Below, in pieces: positions 1-8,562 of a DNA stretch of 39,072 nucleotides (position 1 is the stretch's first letter; the number at the start of each line of letters is the position of its first letter). The position numbers and the translations under genes were made by a program. Where the stretch lies: assembly GCF_002161055.1 (NCBI RefSeq), contig NZ_NFLT01000015.1:1-39072 (forward strand), in the 5' to 3' direction. Below the pieces are notes generated by a model, which ran no database searches, was not told the origin of the DNA, and saw only the letters and a program-made list of their open reading frames with translations. The stretch comes from Tyzzerella sp. An114. GTDB taxonomy: Bacteria; Bacillota; Clostridia; Lachnospirales; Anaerotignaceae.

Positions 1-97
1 AGTGTACATTTATATATTTATAACTATCCGCTATAATAACAGGTTGTGGATTTACAGGTTCTATAATTGTGTTTTTTACAGTGAAATACAAATCCAT
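1..97 (-). CDS. Partial phage protein downstream of tail fibre (N-terminus only)
   Basis: A minus-strand frame opens at an ATG (95-97) after a very good ribosome-binding site (GGAGG, 8 to 9 bases upstream) and stays open to the window edge, giving 32 residues beginning MDLYFTVKNTIIEP. It starts about 50 bp after the tail-fibre stop, so it belongs to the same late transcript. Small proteins at this place in related phages are tail-fibre accessory or XkdX-like proteins, but too little is visible to assign one. Confidence 0.6.
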   Translation of the reverse strand, partial: MDLYFTVKNTIIEPVNPQPVIIADSYKYINVH

Positions 98-147
98 ATT
101 TTTTCCCTCCTCTCAATTATATTAAAAGATAAATAAAATTTATTAAT

Positions 148-1173
148 TTATATATTATTAAATCTATTAAGAGCATCTGAAATAGATTGTTGTTTTCCTA
201 GTATGCCCCAATATATAATAACTATCGCTGGTCCACCTTGTTGGGCATACTCAGATGTTGATATTCTAGTGTTAGCACCACCGCCACCACCATATCCAGG
301 AAATCTAAATTCATTACCTGTGCCATGAAACGCATCACCTCCGTTTCCCAAACTGCCACCACCACCTCCTCCTACTCCATATGGTCTTCCACCTTGTCCA
401 GTTACTCCGTCATATCCTCGTTCACTAGAATTACCACTATGACCACCACCTGTACCATTAGATTTTGCTCCAATTAATGTTTCTGGGTCGCTTGTATCAT
501 AGCTGGTACTTCCAGAATTACCATTTTGTAGACTTATTAAATCACCTACAACTGTAGCTGCACCAAATGTTATTGGAATAGTTTGCTTTGGTGATACTAT
601 AAATGACTTCGATACAACAGCTTCACCTCCACTACCACCTGTAGCAGCTTTCATTGTTTTACTTGTATTGTAATTTCTTGCACCACCATTGCCACCTCTT
701 CCGCAAGCGGTCACATATATTTCTGTTATGTTATCAGGTACAGTAAATGTATTATTTTCTTTAAATATTTCACAACCTCCGATAAAAAAGTCATTGTTCA
801 ATATTTTCGAATTTTCATTCAACTTTCCAAAAACCGTATCTGTCCCACTGTCTCCACTCGCCCCAATCTTCCCATCAACCCCAGTAATCTTAGAAACCAC
901 CTCGCTAAACTTACTTGTAAGAGTTTCTTTAATTTCCGCCAGTCTTCCGAAAAGTGTCGGACTAGAACTTAAATCTCCAGAGCTTCCCACAGATGTTTTA
1001 ATTTCTTCTGTTGTCCCTTTTATCTCTGTAACATTGCCCTGAAGCTGTTCATTTTGAATTGCTTCTTTTAATTTCTCATCTAAAATATCCATATTACCGT
1101 TAAAATCTTCTATATTGAAAAAATCTGTTTCATAAGGTTTTTTTAAATTAAAATTAGGTGTAAATTCAGCCAT
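148..1173 (-). CDS. Tail fibre / receptor-binding protein with glycine-rich C-terminus
   Basis: This is the distal tail protein expected to contact the host surface. The first ~60 residues (MAEFTPNFNLKKP...) resemble the short baseplate-attachment region of Firmicute phage fibres. Residues ~60-125 are predicted coiled, low-complexity linker with repeated 'lfgkL.E' phrases. From ~135 a beta-rich domain begins (FTVPDNITEIYVTACG) and runs into a strongly glycine-rich tip with GGGGGG runs near residues 268-300, as in glycine-rich tail-tip adhesins. It begins ATG with GGAGG upstream and overlaps the stop of the preceding baseplate gene by 8 bp, so it is translationally coupled. Glycine-rich tips are often host-range variable. 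Fibre role is likely; receptor unknown. Confidence 0.8.
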   Translation of the reverse strand: MAEFTPNFNLKKPYETDFFNIEDFNGNMDILDEKLKEAIQNEQLQGNVTEIKGTTEEIKTSVGSSGDLSSSPTLFGRLAEIKETLTSKFSEVVSKITGVDGKIGASGDSGTDTVFGKLNENSKILNNDFFIGGCEIFKENNTFTVPDNITEIYVTACGRGGNGGARNYNTSKTMKAATGGSGGEAVVSKSFIVSPKQTIPITFGAATVVGDLISLQNGNSGSTSYDTSDPETLIGAKSNGTGGGHSGNSSERGYDGVTGQGGRPYGVGGGGGGSLGNGGDAFHGTGNEFRFPGYGGGGGANTRISTSEYAQQGGPAIVIIYWGILGKQQSISDALNRFNNI

Positions 1174-1717
1174 TTAATACCTCCTCTCTCAGTTGTCTAT
1201 TTGTATAAACTGATAACTGACCATAAGTATATTTTTTAAATTGTAAATATTGATTATATCTCAAATTGACTTCTAATATTAAATTAGCTGGTATCATTCT
1301 TTTAACTGTACTTTCAACTTCATCAAACAACTTTTTAACTGTAAGCTCAATTAAAACTTTAAGCCTGTACTCATCATTATAAAGTGTAACTTCATATTGT
1401 CCTTTACCACACAGATTATCAAGGGCATTTAAAAGGGCATTGTATGTATAAGGCAAATCCTCATTAATTCGTGATTTTATCCTAAACCTTCTGACTTCAA
1501 GTGTATCAGTACCTTTAGGCTGTATATTTAATATTTTCTCCCAGCGTTTACAGCCATTTTCAGTAAGTGTCTCTATAAACTGGTCAAGAAATACATTATT
1601 TGAATTACTCCAACAATCTGTAAGTATTGTATTTTCAATTTCTGCAATTTTTTTGAATTCCCTGTAATCTTTAATAATAAGAGGCTGATATATACTTATA
1701 TCAACATTTTTAAGCAT
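1166..1717 (-). CDS. Baseplate protein, YmfQ/DUF2313 family (XkdU-like)
   Basis: 183 residues, the usual size for the YmfQ/XkdU family, whose members sit between the baseplate J protein and the tail fibre in contractile-tailed phages (gp48 of Mu is the analogue). Visible family features are the W-rich segment around residues 35-62 (CWSNSN, RWEKIL) and the block ETLTENGCKRWEKILNIQP followed by EVRRFRIKSRINEDLPYT, which is typical. It overlaps the upstream baseplate J gene by 8 bp and the downstream fibre gene by 8 bp. Function is inferred from family and position: wedge or fibre connection of the baseplate. Confidence 0.82.
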   Translation of the reverse strand: MLKNVDISIYQPLIIKDYREFKKIAEIENTILTDCWSNSNNVFLDQFIETLTENGCKRWEKILNIQPKGTDTLEVRRFRIKSRINEDLPYTYNALLNALDNLCGKGQYEVTLYNDEYRLKVLIELTVKKLFDEVESTVKRMIPANLILEVNLRYNQYLQFKKYTYGQLSVYTNRQLREEVLNG

Positions 1718-2765
1718 TTACAGTCCCCCTTTTAACAATAGCATTTTCACCAACTACAAAATTTTCTTCAATCCCATTAAAAGCTGTATGTGCAATATCT
1801 GTAATACCTTCAATATCAAGAAGTCTGCTTTCAAACTGGCTTATTCTCACAATAATATTATTCAAATCCTGCCAATTACTGTTAAGCTCATTGAAATAGC
1901 TGTCAATTATATCATTGACAGCATCTTTTATATCCTCAAAACTCCAACCTTCTGTATAAGTTATTTGAGTAGTTATATTTAAAGTTGTTTCAGTTACTCC
2001 TTCAACAGTTACAATATGCCCTATTGGTGAAATTCCAAGCCCTTTACCTTGATTTTGAACAGGGTCAATTATTGTTTGAACATTCTGTATAAGTTCATCT
2101 GTCGGAGCTGTATATTCACTTGATATAATAACAAGTTTAACAGTTCCTCCTCCATTCCATGTAGGATAAACCTTAACACCGCCAACACCTTGAATACTGT
2201 TTGTTTTATTTTTATAATCCTGAATATTTCCTCCAAAGGCTTGAGAATTAAAGCTACTTAAATAACGCCTTCTGAAACTTTCAGTATCTTCTTCATCTTC
2301 ACCAAAAACAAGTATTTCAGTTAAAAAAGCTGATGTAAGACCTTTTATATATTCCACAGGAATAAGTTGTCCTATATATCCATTAGGTGAACTTCCTGCT
2401 GTTTCACATACCATTTTATAAGTATTTTCAGACATAAGCTCTGTCACAGTATAGTTATAAATATCGATACTAAACCTTGAACCAATAGGAACAGGTATAT
2501 TAAAAACACCTTTTCCAACAGCAAATGTTGCACTATAAGGCTTAATTCCTCTTTCATTGGCTCTCATAATAAGATACCCTCTGTCTGATGTATCTGCAAA
2601 AGTCTGTTTAAGTATAAAATCGAGGTCAATATAAAGCTGTGCAATTTCAGCGGCAGCCGGAGCTAATGCATCATATATTACAGAGCCTTCCCTTTTATCA
2701 AAACTTGAAGGGACTTTATCAAGGGCATTTTTCAATATATTTTCAAAGGTCATATTTTCAAACAT
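1710..2765 (-). CDS. Baseplate J / XkdT-like wedge protein
   Basis: 351 residues, the length of the PBSX XkdT / P2 gpJ / Mu gp47 family that builds the baseplate wedge. The N-terminus (FENILKNALDKVP, DKREGSVIYDALAPAAAE) is the family hallmark, followed by YIDLDFILKQTFADTS and the GEDEEDTESFRRRYL block at ~155-170, GGNIQDYKNKTNSIQGVGG and VKVYPTWNGGGTVKL. Start ATG directly adjoins the stop of the upstream XkdS-like gene. The order XkdS-XkdT-XkdU is kept as in PBSX. Confidence 0.93.
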   Translation of the reverse strand: MFENMTFENILKNALDKVPSSFDKREGSVIYDALAPAAAEIAQLYIDLDFILKQTFADTSDRGYLIMRANERGIKPYSATFAVGKGVFNIPVPIGSRFSIDIYNYTVTELMSENTYKMVCETAGSSPNGYIGQLIPVEYIKGLTSAFLTEILVFGEDEEDTESFRRRYLSSFNSQAFGGNIQDYKNKTNSIQGVGGVKVYPTWNGGGTVKLVIISSEYTAPTDELIQNVQTIIDPVQNQGKGLGISPIGHIVTVEGVTETTLNITTQITYTEGWSFEDIKDAVNDIIDSYFNELNSNWQDLNNIIVRISQFESRLLDIEGITDIAHTAFNGIEENFVVGENAIVKRGTVNA

Positions 2766-3164
2766 TTATACAGCCACCTCCTTTGACATTTCAATATCTC
2801 CAATTATTGAATGGACTGTAAAACTAACTGATACAATATGCTTTTTACTTGTATTAAATACAAAGTTATCAACAGAATTTATTCTGTCATCTTGAATTAA
2901 TGCTTCTTTTATACGACTTTCAATAATAGGTAAAACTGTTGTTACTGGCTGACCGAAAATATCTTTAAACTCAACACCATAGTTTCTTGAATATATAACA
3001 TTTTCATATCTTTCAGTTGAAAGTATTTTATATATAGTCTGTTTTAAAGCCTCTTTATTATCACATTTTCCAACTATAATACTTTTTTCAATATCCATTT
3101 TGTGTTGTAAATTAGGCTGTATAACTGTTTTTATTGGATTTACATTAAGTCCCTCTGGTATCAT
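2766..3164 (-). CDS. Baseplate protein, XkdS-like (DUF2634, gp25-like)
   Basis: 132 residues. The C-terminal two thirds carry the lysozyme-like gp25/XkdS fold signature: RYENVIYSRNYGVEFKDIFG near residues 52-71, then SRIKEALIQDDRI. In contractile tails this protein nucleates sheath assembly at the baseplate. ATG start; the first codons overlap the preceding gene stop by 4 bp. It lies exactly where PBSX carries xkdS. Confidence 0.88.
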   Translation of the reverse strand: MIPEGLNVNPIKTVIQPNLQHKMDIEKSIIVGKCDNKEALKQTIYKILSTERYENVIYSRNYGVEFKDIFGQPVTTVLPIIESRIKEALIQDDRINSVDNFVFNTSKKHIVSVSFTVHSIIGDIEMSKEVAV

Positions 3165-3568
3165 AATGTCACCGCCCTATCCAAAACCATATATTTTTGT
3201 CCGCCCTGCTGTCTTAAAAGTATAACTGCTTCCCCTGCTTTAAGACCGTTATATACAGTAATTTTATGTTTTATTTTCTCTTTAAAAGATATTTTTGAAG
3301 GTGAACTTTCAGAAGTTTCTTCCATATCCCAAGTAGTAAATACTTGTTTAATAGAAGAGTCATCAAAGGATATTTCTGTTTCATAATCCGTTAGACTTTC
3401 AGGTATAATCAAAAACTTCTCTGATAATATAAGTTTTTGGTCAATGAATATAGTAAGAGGTGATATACTTTGAACAGTACCATAAAATATATCAGTAGGC
3501 TTTGAGTTTTTTACAGCTTCAATAGCTGATTTTTTAATAACCTTTACAAAATCACTTGAATTAAGCAA
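3161..3568 (-). CDS. Baseplate protein, XkdR-like (DUF2577)
   Basis: 135 residues. The DUF2577/XkdR family is small, beta-rich and found between the hub protein and gp25 homologues. Visible features are the N-terminal helix (SDFVKVIKKSAIEAVKNSKP), the OB-like strand TDIFYGTVQSISPLTIFID and the C-terminal GEAVILLRQQGGQKYMVLDR. Related proteins act as the hub OB-fold plug of the tail tip. Overlaps both neighbours by a few bases. Confidence 0.85.
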   Translation of the reverse strand: MLNSSDFVKVIKKSAIEAVKNSKPTDIFYGTVQSISPLTIFIDQKLILSEKFLIIPESLTDYETEISFDDSSIKQVFTTWDMEETSESSPSKISFKEKIKHKITVYNGLKAGEAVILLRQQGGQKYMVLDRAVTL

Positions 3569-4535
3569 TATACTCCCCTCCTTTTAATTCTATATCCATA
3601 GTGTGTTCATTCTGTTTAAATGTGTGAGTGCATTTTTCAACAATAAGCCAATTATTAGATATAATATCACCTAAATTTAAAAAGACAGGAACTTGACTTC
3701 CTGCCCTTACTCTTAAATCTCCCATTATTCCATTTATAGATAGAGAACGTGTTTTATTGTTATAAAGTTTTAAAAGTGCTTCTGCCATAATTGCACCATT
3801 ATCACGATTATCAATTTTCTCAAAATACTGTAAAACTCCCCATCGTTTTATTGTATGGTCACTTTTTGCTGTAAATACTTCCATTTTTTTAGTTTCATCA
3901 TCTTCATAAAGAAGTTTTATTTTATTGTATGTTTCACTATCAATAGATGTTTCATAGTCAAAATCCTCTGCTATATTCTCATCAATTTTTATAGGAACTC
4001 TCATATCACCTATATTTTTTAGTGCCAGCTTTCCAAAATCATCATACAACACATACATTTCTTTTGTATTTAAAAGTGTTGTATCAAGGGCATTTTTAAT
4101 AATATCAAACAAAGAGGTATTGTCCTCTATACAACTTGGTATAACATATTTTGTGTCAGTTATATCACCTGTAAAAAGACTGAAATCTCCTGCTATCATT
4201 TTTAAAAGCTGTGACGCTGTCATATTTTCATAAATATAAGTATCCTTATTTTTAAAATATCTTAACTGGTCATAGGCTTTTACTGATATAAGACCATCTT
4301 TTGTCCTTGATTTTTTAAATACAAAGCCTAGAAATACAGGTGTATCATTAACATAAAGTTCAACTCTGTTTCCCTCTTGAAAATTTATAATATTATCTTT
4401 TATTACTGAAAACTCAAGACTTCCTGCCGTTCCTTCTCTGTCTGTTGTCCATTTTATACCTTCCTCAACCAATGGAGCATATACTTTCCCTGTGTCAGGA
4501 TTTTCAATTATTAATTTAATATTTAAATCATTCAA
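3561..4535 (-). CDS. Baseplate hub protein, XkdQ-like (gpD/gp27 type)
   Basis: 324 residues, matching XkdQ of PBSX. It begins with a TTG codon supported by AGGAG upstream at good spacing. Recognisable blocks are EGIKWTTDREGTAGSLEFSV, GNRVELYVNDTPVFLGFVFK near residues 50-75, VKAYDQLRYFKNKDTY and the C-terminal RAGSQVPVFLNLGDI. The family forms the trimeric hub to which the tail tube attaches. It follows the LysM protein by 6 bp and overlaps the XkdR-like gene. Confidence 0.88.
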   Translation of the reverse strand: MNDLNIKLIIENPDTGKVYAPLVEEGIKWTTDREGTAGSLEFSVIKDNIINFQEGNRVELYVNDTPVFLGFVFKKSRTKDGLISVKAYDQLRYFKNKDTYIYENMTASQLLKMIAGDFSLFTGDITDTKYVIPSCIEDNTSLFDIIKNALDTTLLNTKEMYVLYDDFGKLALKNIGDMRVPIKIDENIAEDFDYETSIDSETYNKIKLLYEDDETKKMEVFTAKSDHTIKRWGVLQYFEKIDNRDNGAIMAEALLKLYNNKTRSLSINGIMGDLRVRAGSQVPVFLNLGDIISNNWLIVEKCTHTFKQNEHTMDIELKGGEYIA

Positions 4536-4541
4536 TAATAA

Positions 4542-5210
4542 TCACTCCTTTGGTATAACCAAAACTTGACCAACATAAATGAGATTAGGGTTTGTTATTT
4601 GTGGATTTGCAGAGGCTATAAGTTTATATTTACTTCCGTCACCATAATAATATTTTGCTAATGCCCAAAGAGTATCACCTTTTTTAACTTTATAGCTTTC
4701 ATTCTGTGGTATTGGTGCTTGAGGACTTTCTACTCTTGTTTTTTCCTCTGTTGCCGTTCCGTCAGATGATATATTTATATCAATGGTTGTAACAGATATA
4801 TACTGTTTTAAGCTTATACTTACAGTCAAATCAAAACCATTGTCAGCACTTTCTTTTATCGTGTAGTCTTCAAGGCTTACATATTGAAACTCTGTATCGT
4901 ATAAGCCTACACCGTTAGGCAACTCTCTGCTTACATAAAATTTAAAAGGCTTTTTACTAACCTTTAATCTTTTAAGTTCTTCAAGATAATACTTTTGATT
5001 TTTAAAGCCATTTTCATACATAGCGAAAGGATATTTAACAGCCGGTAAAAGTATATCAAAACTTATTTCAGTAAGTCCTACACCTTTAAGAAAGTTATAT
5101 TCTGTGTCATTTATGAGTGTTACGGTTTTATTTTGGTTTTTAATTTTTATTTCAAGGCTTTGGGGAGTGACAGGAAGAAGTATATTATCTAAATAAAATC
5201 TGTATGCCAT
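4542..5210 (-). CDS. LysM-containing tail/baseplate protein, XkdP-like
   Basis: 222 residues. Residues ~1-135 form the phage tail-tip domain seen in XkdP and related proteins (PVTPQSLEIKIKNQNKTV). Residues ~171-222 are a clear LysM motif: YKVKKGDTLWALAKYYYGDG ... IASANPQITNPN ... YVGQVLVIP. LysM binds peptidoglycan; in this family it is thought to bind the wall-facing or spike region of the baseplate. The ATG is 4 bp after the tape-measure stop. Confidence 0.92.
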   Translation of the reverse strand: MAYRFYLDNILLPVTPQSLEIKIKNQNKTVTLINDTEYNFLKGVGLTEISFDILLPAVKYPFAMYENGFKNQKYYLEELKRLKVSKKPFKFYVSRELPNGVGLYDTEFQYVSLEDYTIKESADNGFDLTVSISLKQYISVTTIDINISSDGTATEEKTRVESPQAPIPQNESYKVKKGDTLWALAKYYYGDGSKYKLIASANPQITNPNLIYVGQVLVIPKE

Positions 5211-5213
5211 TTA

Positions 5214-7265
5214 TTACACCCCCTCTGCCATTCCTTCAGCAGCCTCGCTTGTTTTTCTTACAATATGGTCAATAACTCCATCAATATCCATACCGTTTTT
5301 AATATTATTACTCATTCCCGACATATCAATATTTATACTTGGTGTAACATAACGCATTACAACATCTCTTTCAGCCATTTTTCTTAAATATTCCATATTT
5401 TCATTTGTTGTTGCCACTTCATCAGCTATATCAGATGTGTTACCTGCTATTTTGTTAGTATCTTCCGCAATACTTGGTATGTTACCATATCCACTTGAGT
5501 CAAAAGGTATACCATCCAGCCCACCACCAAATGTACTTTTTATTTTATTGTCTATTCCTTCACCAAATTTATAACCTGCATCCCAAGCCTCACCATAATT
5601 TATTCTGTCAATACCACCTTTTGGTGTTAATCCTGTAAGTGTAATAGCTTTCTCGTTCTTACCCCAGGAAACAACATTTTTCTTTAAATTTTCAAGACCT
5701 CCCGTCCAATCAGTTCCAAATATTGCATCTATAATTTTTGTAACAACTTGTCCTAAAGATAAAAACCACCCTATAATTTGACCAATTAAATTAGCTACTG
5801 CATCTCCAAAGCTATCAAAACCACCATTACAAACATTTAGAATAAATTCAACAATACCCAAAAACGGATATACAAAAGCCCACACTGCTTGTAGTATAGC
5901 ATTTATAACTCCAATAGCAATATTGAGTATAACTGCTCCAGCAACAGCTATAATGCCAGCAATAAATCCTATTGCTGATGTAGTTTCATTTCTCGCTTTA
6001 TTTACAGCTGCAATAACAACAAATATAACTGTTATTAATACTATGATTGCTAATATAATCCAAGTAATAGGACAAGCCATTAAAGCTGTATTAAATGTAG
6101 ATTGTGCAACCGTTGCTTGTGCTGTTGCAACAGTCAAGGCATATTCGGCATTTACAGCAAGCCATTGAGCATTTACATTAGCAAGTATTGCCTTAGCCTT
6201 AATAAGTGCCTGTACATTTGAAATAGCTGTCATAGTATTCGATAATCCTTGTGCTGCTGAATTAGCCAATAAAGCTAATGTATAGTAGCCTACCGCAGAA
6301 GCAATACCTAAAACAATAGGCTGTATAACAGACCAATTCTTAGCTAAAAAGCTTATAAAATTTAACAGAGGTTGTGATGCATATAAAACTTTATTTACAA
6401 TTCCATTCCAAACTTGACTCCAAGTCATAGGCATATCATTAAATTGGGTATTTATCTCATCAGTGGCACTTAACATTGCATTTTTTACAATATCAGCTGT
6501 AATTTTACCATCTGAAGCTAAAGTCCTTATTTTTCCAATAGGCTCACCCAAATAATCAGCTATTTTTTGTATAACATTAGGTGCAGCTTCAAATACAGCA
6601 TTTAATTCTTCTCCTCTTAATACTCCAGAACCAAGAGCCTGCGTAAGCTGTAATGTTGCTGAATATGTTTCTGCCTGTGAAGCTCCGGCTATTACAAATA
6701 ATTTATTAAGATTTTCTGCAAACTGTATAGTTTCATCATTACTTGCAAAAGCATCATCAGCTCTCAAGGCAAGTTTTGCAACAACATCTGCTGTTTGACT
6801 ATAAAGTGCTCTTGATTCTTGAGCAGAAGCAAATATCTTGTCTTGTAATTCTTCAACAGAACCACCATCATCAACTATCATATTAAGTCTTGCAGTAGTG
6901 TTAGAAAAGTTATCTGAAGCATTAAAAAGAGATTTAACCCCTTGTATTCCTAAATATGCTCCCACCATACTTTTTATATTATTCAAAAGATTATTTGTTG
7001 AAGATACTCCGCTTCTAACTTCATTGTTATAATTCCTTTGACTTTGACCTGCTCTGTTGGTGCTATTTACAATTTCCTCTATTTCTCTTTGTGCTTGGTC
7101 TAAACTTCTTCTTGTTTCATCAAATGTATGTGTATCAAAAGCATTATCCATAGAGGTGGCTACTCTTTCAGTTACAGATATAAGGCTATTAACAGAGCTT
7201 ATTATATTTTGTATTGGTCTTGTCATTCTGTCTGTAAGACTAATTATTGCATTAATAGATGCCAT
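5214..7265 (-). CDS. Tail tape-measure protein
   Basis: 683 residues. Residues ~1-100 are coiled coil. Residues ~105-290 carry the tape-measure N-terminal domain (LAEETYSATLQLTQALG-type block, here ETYSATLQLTQALGSGVLRG; then MPMTWSQVWNGIVNK). Hydrophobic segments follow at ~395-480, including ITWIILAIIVLITVIFVVI and GFIAGIIAVAGAVILN, which could become membrane-inserted during DNA ejection. The usual rule of ~1.5 angstrom per residue suggests a tail near 100 nm (inference). Starts ATG with AGGTGG upstream, 8 bp after the end of the frameshifted chaperone product. Confidence 0.95.
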   Translation of the reverse strand: MASINAIISLTDRMTRPIQNIISSVNSLISVTERVATSMDNAFDTHTFDETRRSLDQAQREIEEIVNSTNRAGQSQRNYNNEVRSGVSSTNNLLNNIKSMVGAYLGIQGVKSLFNASDNFSNTTARLNMIVDDGGSVEELQDKIFASAQESRALYSQTADVVAKLALRADDAFASNDETIQFAENLNKLFVIAGASQAETYSATLQLTQALGSGVLRGEELNAVFEAAPNVIQKIADYLGEPIGKIRTLASDGKITADIVKNAMLSATDEINTQFNDMPMTWSQVWNGIVNKVLYASQPLLNFISFLAKNWSVIQPIVLGIASAVGYYTLALLANSAAQGLSNTMTAISNVQALIKAKAILANVNAQWLAVNAEYALTVATAQATVAQSTFNTALMACPITWIILAIIVLITVIFVVIAAVNKARNETTSAIGFIAGIIAVAGAVILNIAIGVINAILQAVWAFVYPFLGIVEFILNVCNGGFDSFGDAVANLIGQIIGWFLSLGQVVTKIIDAIFGTDWTGGLENLKKNVVSWGKNEKAITLTGLTPKGGIDRINYGEAWDAGYKFGEGIDNKIKSTFGGGLDGIPFDSSGYGNIPSIAEDTNKIAGNTSDIADEVATTNENMEYLRKMAERDVVMRYVTPSINIDMSGMSNNIKNGMDIDGVIDHIVRKTSEAAEGMAEGV

Positions 7266-7273
7266 TTAACCAC

Positions 7274-7878
7274 CTACCTCTTTTTATTTTTTAATTCCTT
7301 TTCTTTCTCTTTTTCAGCCTCTATTTTTTTATCAATACAAGCAATAATAAAGGCTTTTTCTTGTGTATCTAAATTAATAAATACAGAGGGTAGCATTCCA
7401 AACTCTAAAAAACAGTAATAGGCATAACAGGAAGTACCACCCTCATCAATTAGTTTTTTGCTTCTTCAATCTCCTCATTAATATTGCTATTTCCAATATT
7501 ATTAGTTATGAAATCAACAAAATTATTATATTCATTTGGGTCATCAATCATCTGAACGATAAGCTCTTCAGGTGTCATAACTCCATAACTATCCTGTAAT
7601 TCTTTATCATATAAATTAGGCTCTACTACTGAAGAAGCAATTAATTTTGCTATATATTTTCTATTATCAAAAGTAGTTCTAAATACATTAGGTTTTCCCT
7701 GCATCGGAATTTCTCTTGTACAACTTTCTCTTATATCTTCACTTTCTGCTGTTGTTAATGGTTTTATAGTCCATTCAAGAGGATTTCCATTTTCATCACA
7801 AAGTGACTTTGTTGCTGCATATTTGACATTTTCTCTCTGTTTTTTATTTTTCTTTAAAAATAATGATAATTTTGACAT
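7274..7878 (-). CDS. Tail assembly chaperone, -1 frameshift fusion product (about 201 aa)
   Basis: The zero-frame chaperone gene ends ...GCA AAA AAC TAA. The heptamer A AAA AAC (7453-7459) is in the exact X XXY YYZ phase for simultaneous -1 slippage. Shifted reading continues 59 codons from CTA to TAG at 7274-7276. The extension begins LIDEGGTSCYAYYCFLEFG and continues LPSVFINLDTQEKAFIIAC before a charged EKEKEKE tail, which is plainly protein-coding and has no start codon or ribosome-binding site of its own. Known families: tail-assembly gpG/gpGT of lambda and gp41/gp42-type of Mu use such shifts to make a minor long chaperone that coats the tape measure. No obvious stimulatory hairpin or pseudoknot was identified by eye. 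Confidence 0.85.
7450..7878 (-). CDS. Tail assembly chaperone, unshifted form (XkdN-like)
   Basis: 142 residues; the abundant zero-frame product. The N-terminus (MSKLSLFLKKNKKQRENVKYAATKSLCDENGNPLEWTIKPL) and the block ESEDIRESC are typical of XkdN/YqbN-family proteins lying between the tail tube and tape-measure genes. Residues ~95-140 include DSYGVMTPEELIVQMIDDPNEY. ATG with AAGGAG upstream. It follows the moron terminator, so its mRNA depends on read-through or an unseen promoter. Confidence 0.88.
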   Translation of the reverse strand: MSKLSLFLKKNKKQRENVKYAATKSLCDENGNPLEWTIKPLTTAESEDIRESCTREIPMQGKPNVFRTTFDNRKYIAKLIASSVVEPNLYDKELQDSYGVMTPEELIVQMIDDPNEYNNFVDFITNNIGNSNINEEIEEAKN

Positions 7879-7899
7879 ACAAATTCTCCTTTTCCCACC

Positions 7900-7926
7900 A
7901 AAAAAACACCCACAAAAGTGAGTGTT
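7900..7926 (-). terminator. Rho-independent terminator of the moron
   Basis: On the minus strand: AACACTCAC, loop TTTT, GTGGGTGTT, then a T run. The 9-bp stem has a single G-U pair. It lies just after the stop of the zinc-ribbon gene and before the chaperone gene. Confidence 0.85.
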
Positions 7927-7944
7927 TAAAATATTTAAAATTAA

Positions 7945-8475
7945 CTATTGTTGTTCAATACTGTTATAATGTTCTGTTTCTCCTTCTTCATCCCAATGGT
8001 CAACTATATGATTTCCATAAGGGTCATATACATCTACTTTTCCAAAATTTATAGTATTATCTTTAATATATGCTCTGAAATTATAAGTATATTTTAAGTC
8101 ACCTGTATTAAGTGTTGTAAAACTTCCTTTTCCTATATATTCTTGTAAACTTTCTTCAAAATAAATACTATGGTCTGAAATTGTAAACTTACAGTCAGTT
8201 CCAAGTGTAGTATTCATTGATTTAATAAAGGCATCATCTACTTTACCTGATTTATTGCTGTTTCCAATAGAAGAAACAGCAATAGCAACAGCAATAATAA
8301 AGCCTATTATAATCACAATTAAGCACCCTGACTTCTTTTTATTTGGTTTTTGAACTTGATTGAAAATATTATTTTCATTCATAAAAACATTATTTCCTGT
8401 TGCAGTACCACAGTTTTTACAGAATTTTTCATCAGCTTCTAACTCCTTACCACACTTACTACAAAACTTATTCAT
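7945..8475 (-). CDS. Moron: zinc-ribbon, single-pass membrane protein
   Basis: 176 residues of unknown function. An N-terminal zinc ribbon has Cys5, Cys8, Cys19 and Cys22 (FCSKCG / FCKNCG). A lysine-rich stop (KPNKKK) precedes one membrane helix (~51-68, LIVIIIGFIIAVAIAV). The remainder (~70-176) would lie outside the cytoplasm and contains a beta-rich segment (LKYTYNFRAYIKDNTINFGKVDVYDP). The topology is zinc-in, domain-out, resembling bacterial zinc-ribbon/TM proteins of uncharacterised role. It interrupts the otherwise universal tube-chaperone gene pair and has its own promoter and terminator, which marks it as a lysogenic-conversion (moron) gene. Superinfection exclusion or host envelope modification is a guess. 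Confidence 0.85.
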   Translation of the reverse strand: MNKFCSKCGKELEADEKFCKNCGTATGNNVFMNENNIFNQVQKPNKKKSGCLIVIIIGFIIAVAIAVSSIGNSNKSGKVDDAFIKSMNTTLGTDCKFTISDHSIYFEESLQEYIGKGSFTTLNTGDLKYTYNFRAYIKDNTINFGKVDVYDPYGNHIVDHWDEEGETEHYNSIEQQ

Positions 8476-8511
8476 AATATACTACCCCTTTCAATTTATA
8501 AGTTTGTTTCC

Positions 8512-8540
8512 ATTATAAACCAAAAAAGGTATAGTTTCAA
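8512..8540 (-). promoter_or_regulatory. Sigma-70-type promoter of the moron
   Basis: Minus strand TTGAAA (8535-8540), spacer of exactly 17, TATAAT (8512-8517). The -10 is perfect and the -35 is one base off consensus. It sits about 37 bp upstream of the moron ATG and just beyond the tail-tube stop. Confidence 0.8.
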
Positions 8541-8562
8541 CATTTGTGAAATTTGTTAAGTA

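Noticed and set aside
689-1042. Open frame on the plus strand within the tail-fibre gene
   Set aside because: It is a shadow of the minus-strand gene with no ribosome-binding site and no family resemblance.
5923-6168. Plus-strand frames in the tape-measure gene
   Set aside because: Hydrophobic shadows of the opposite coding strand; same for 6838-7032, 7057-7269 and 7128-7418.
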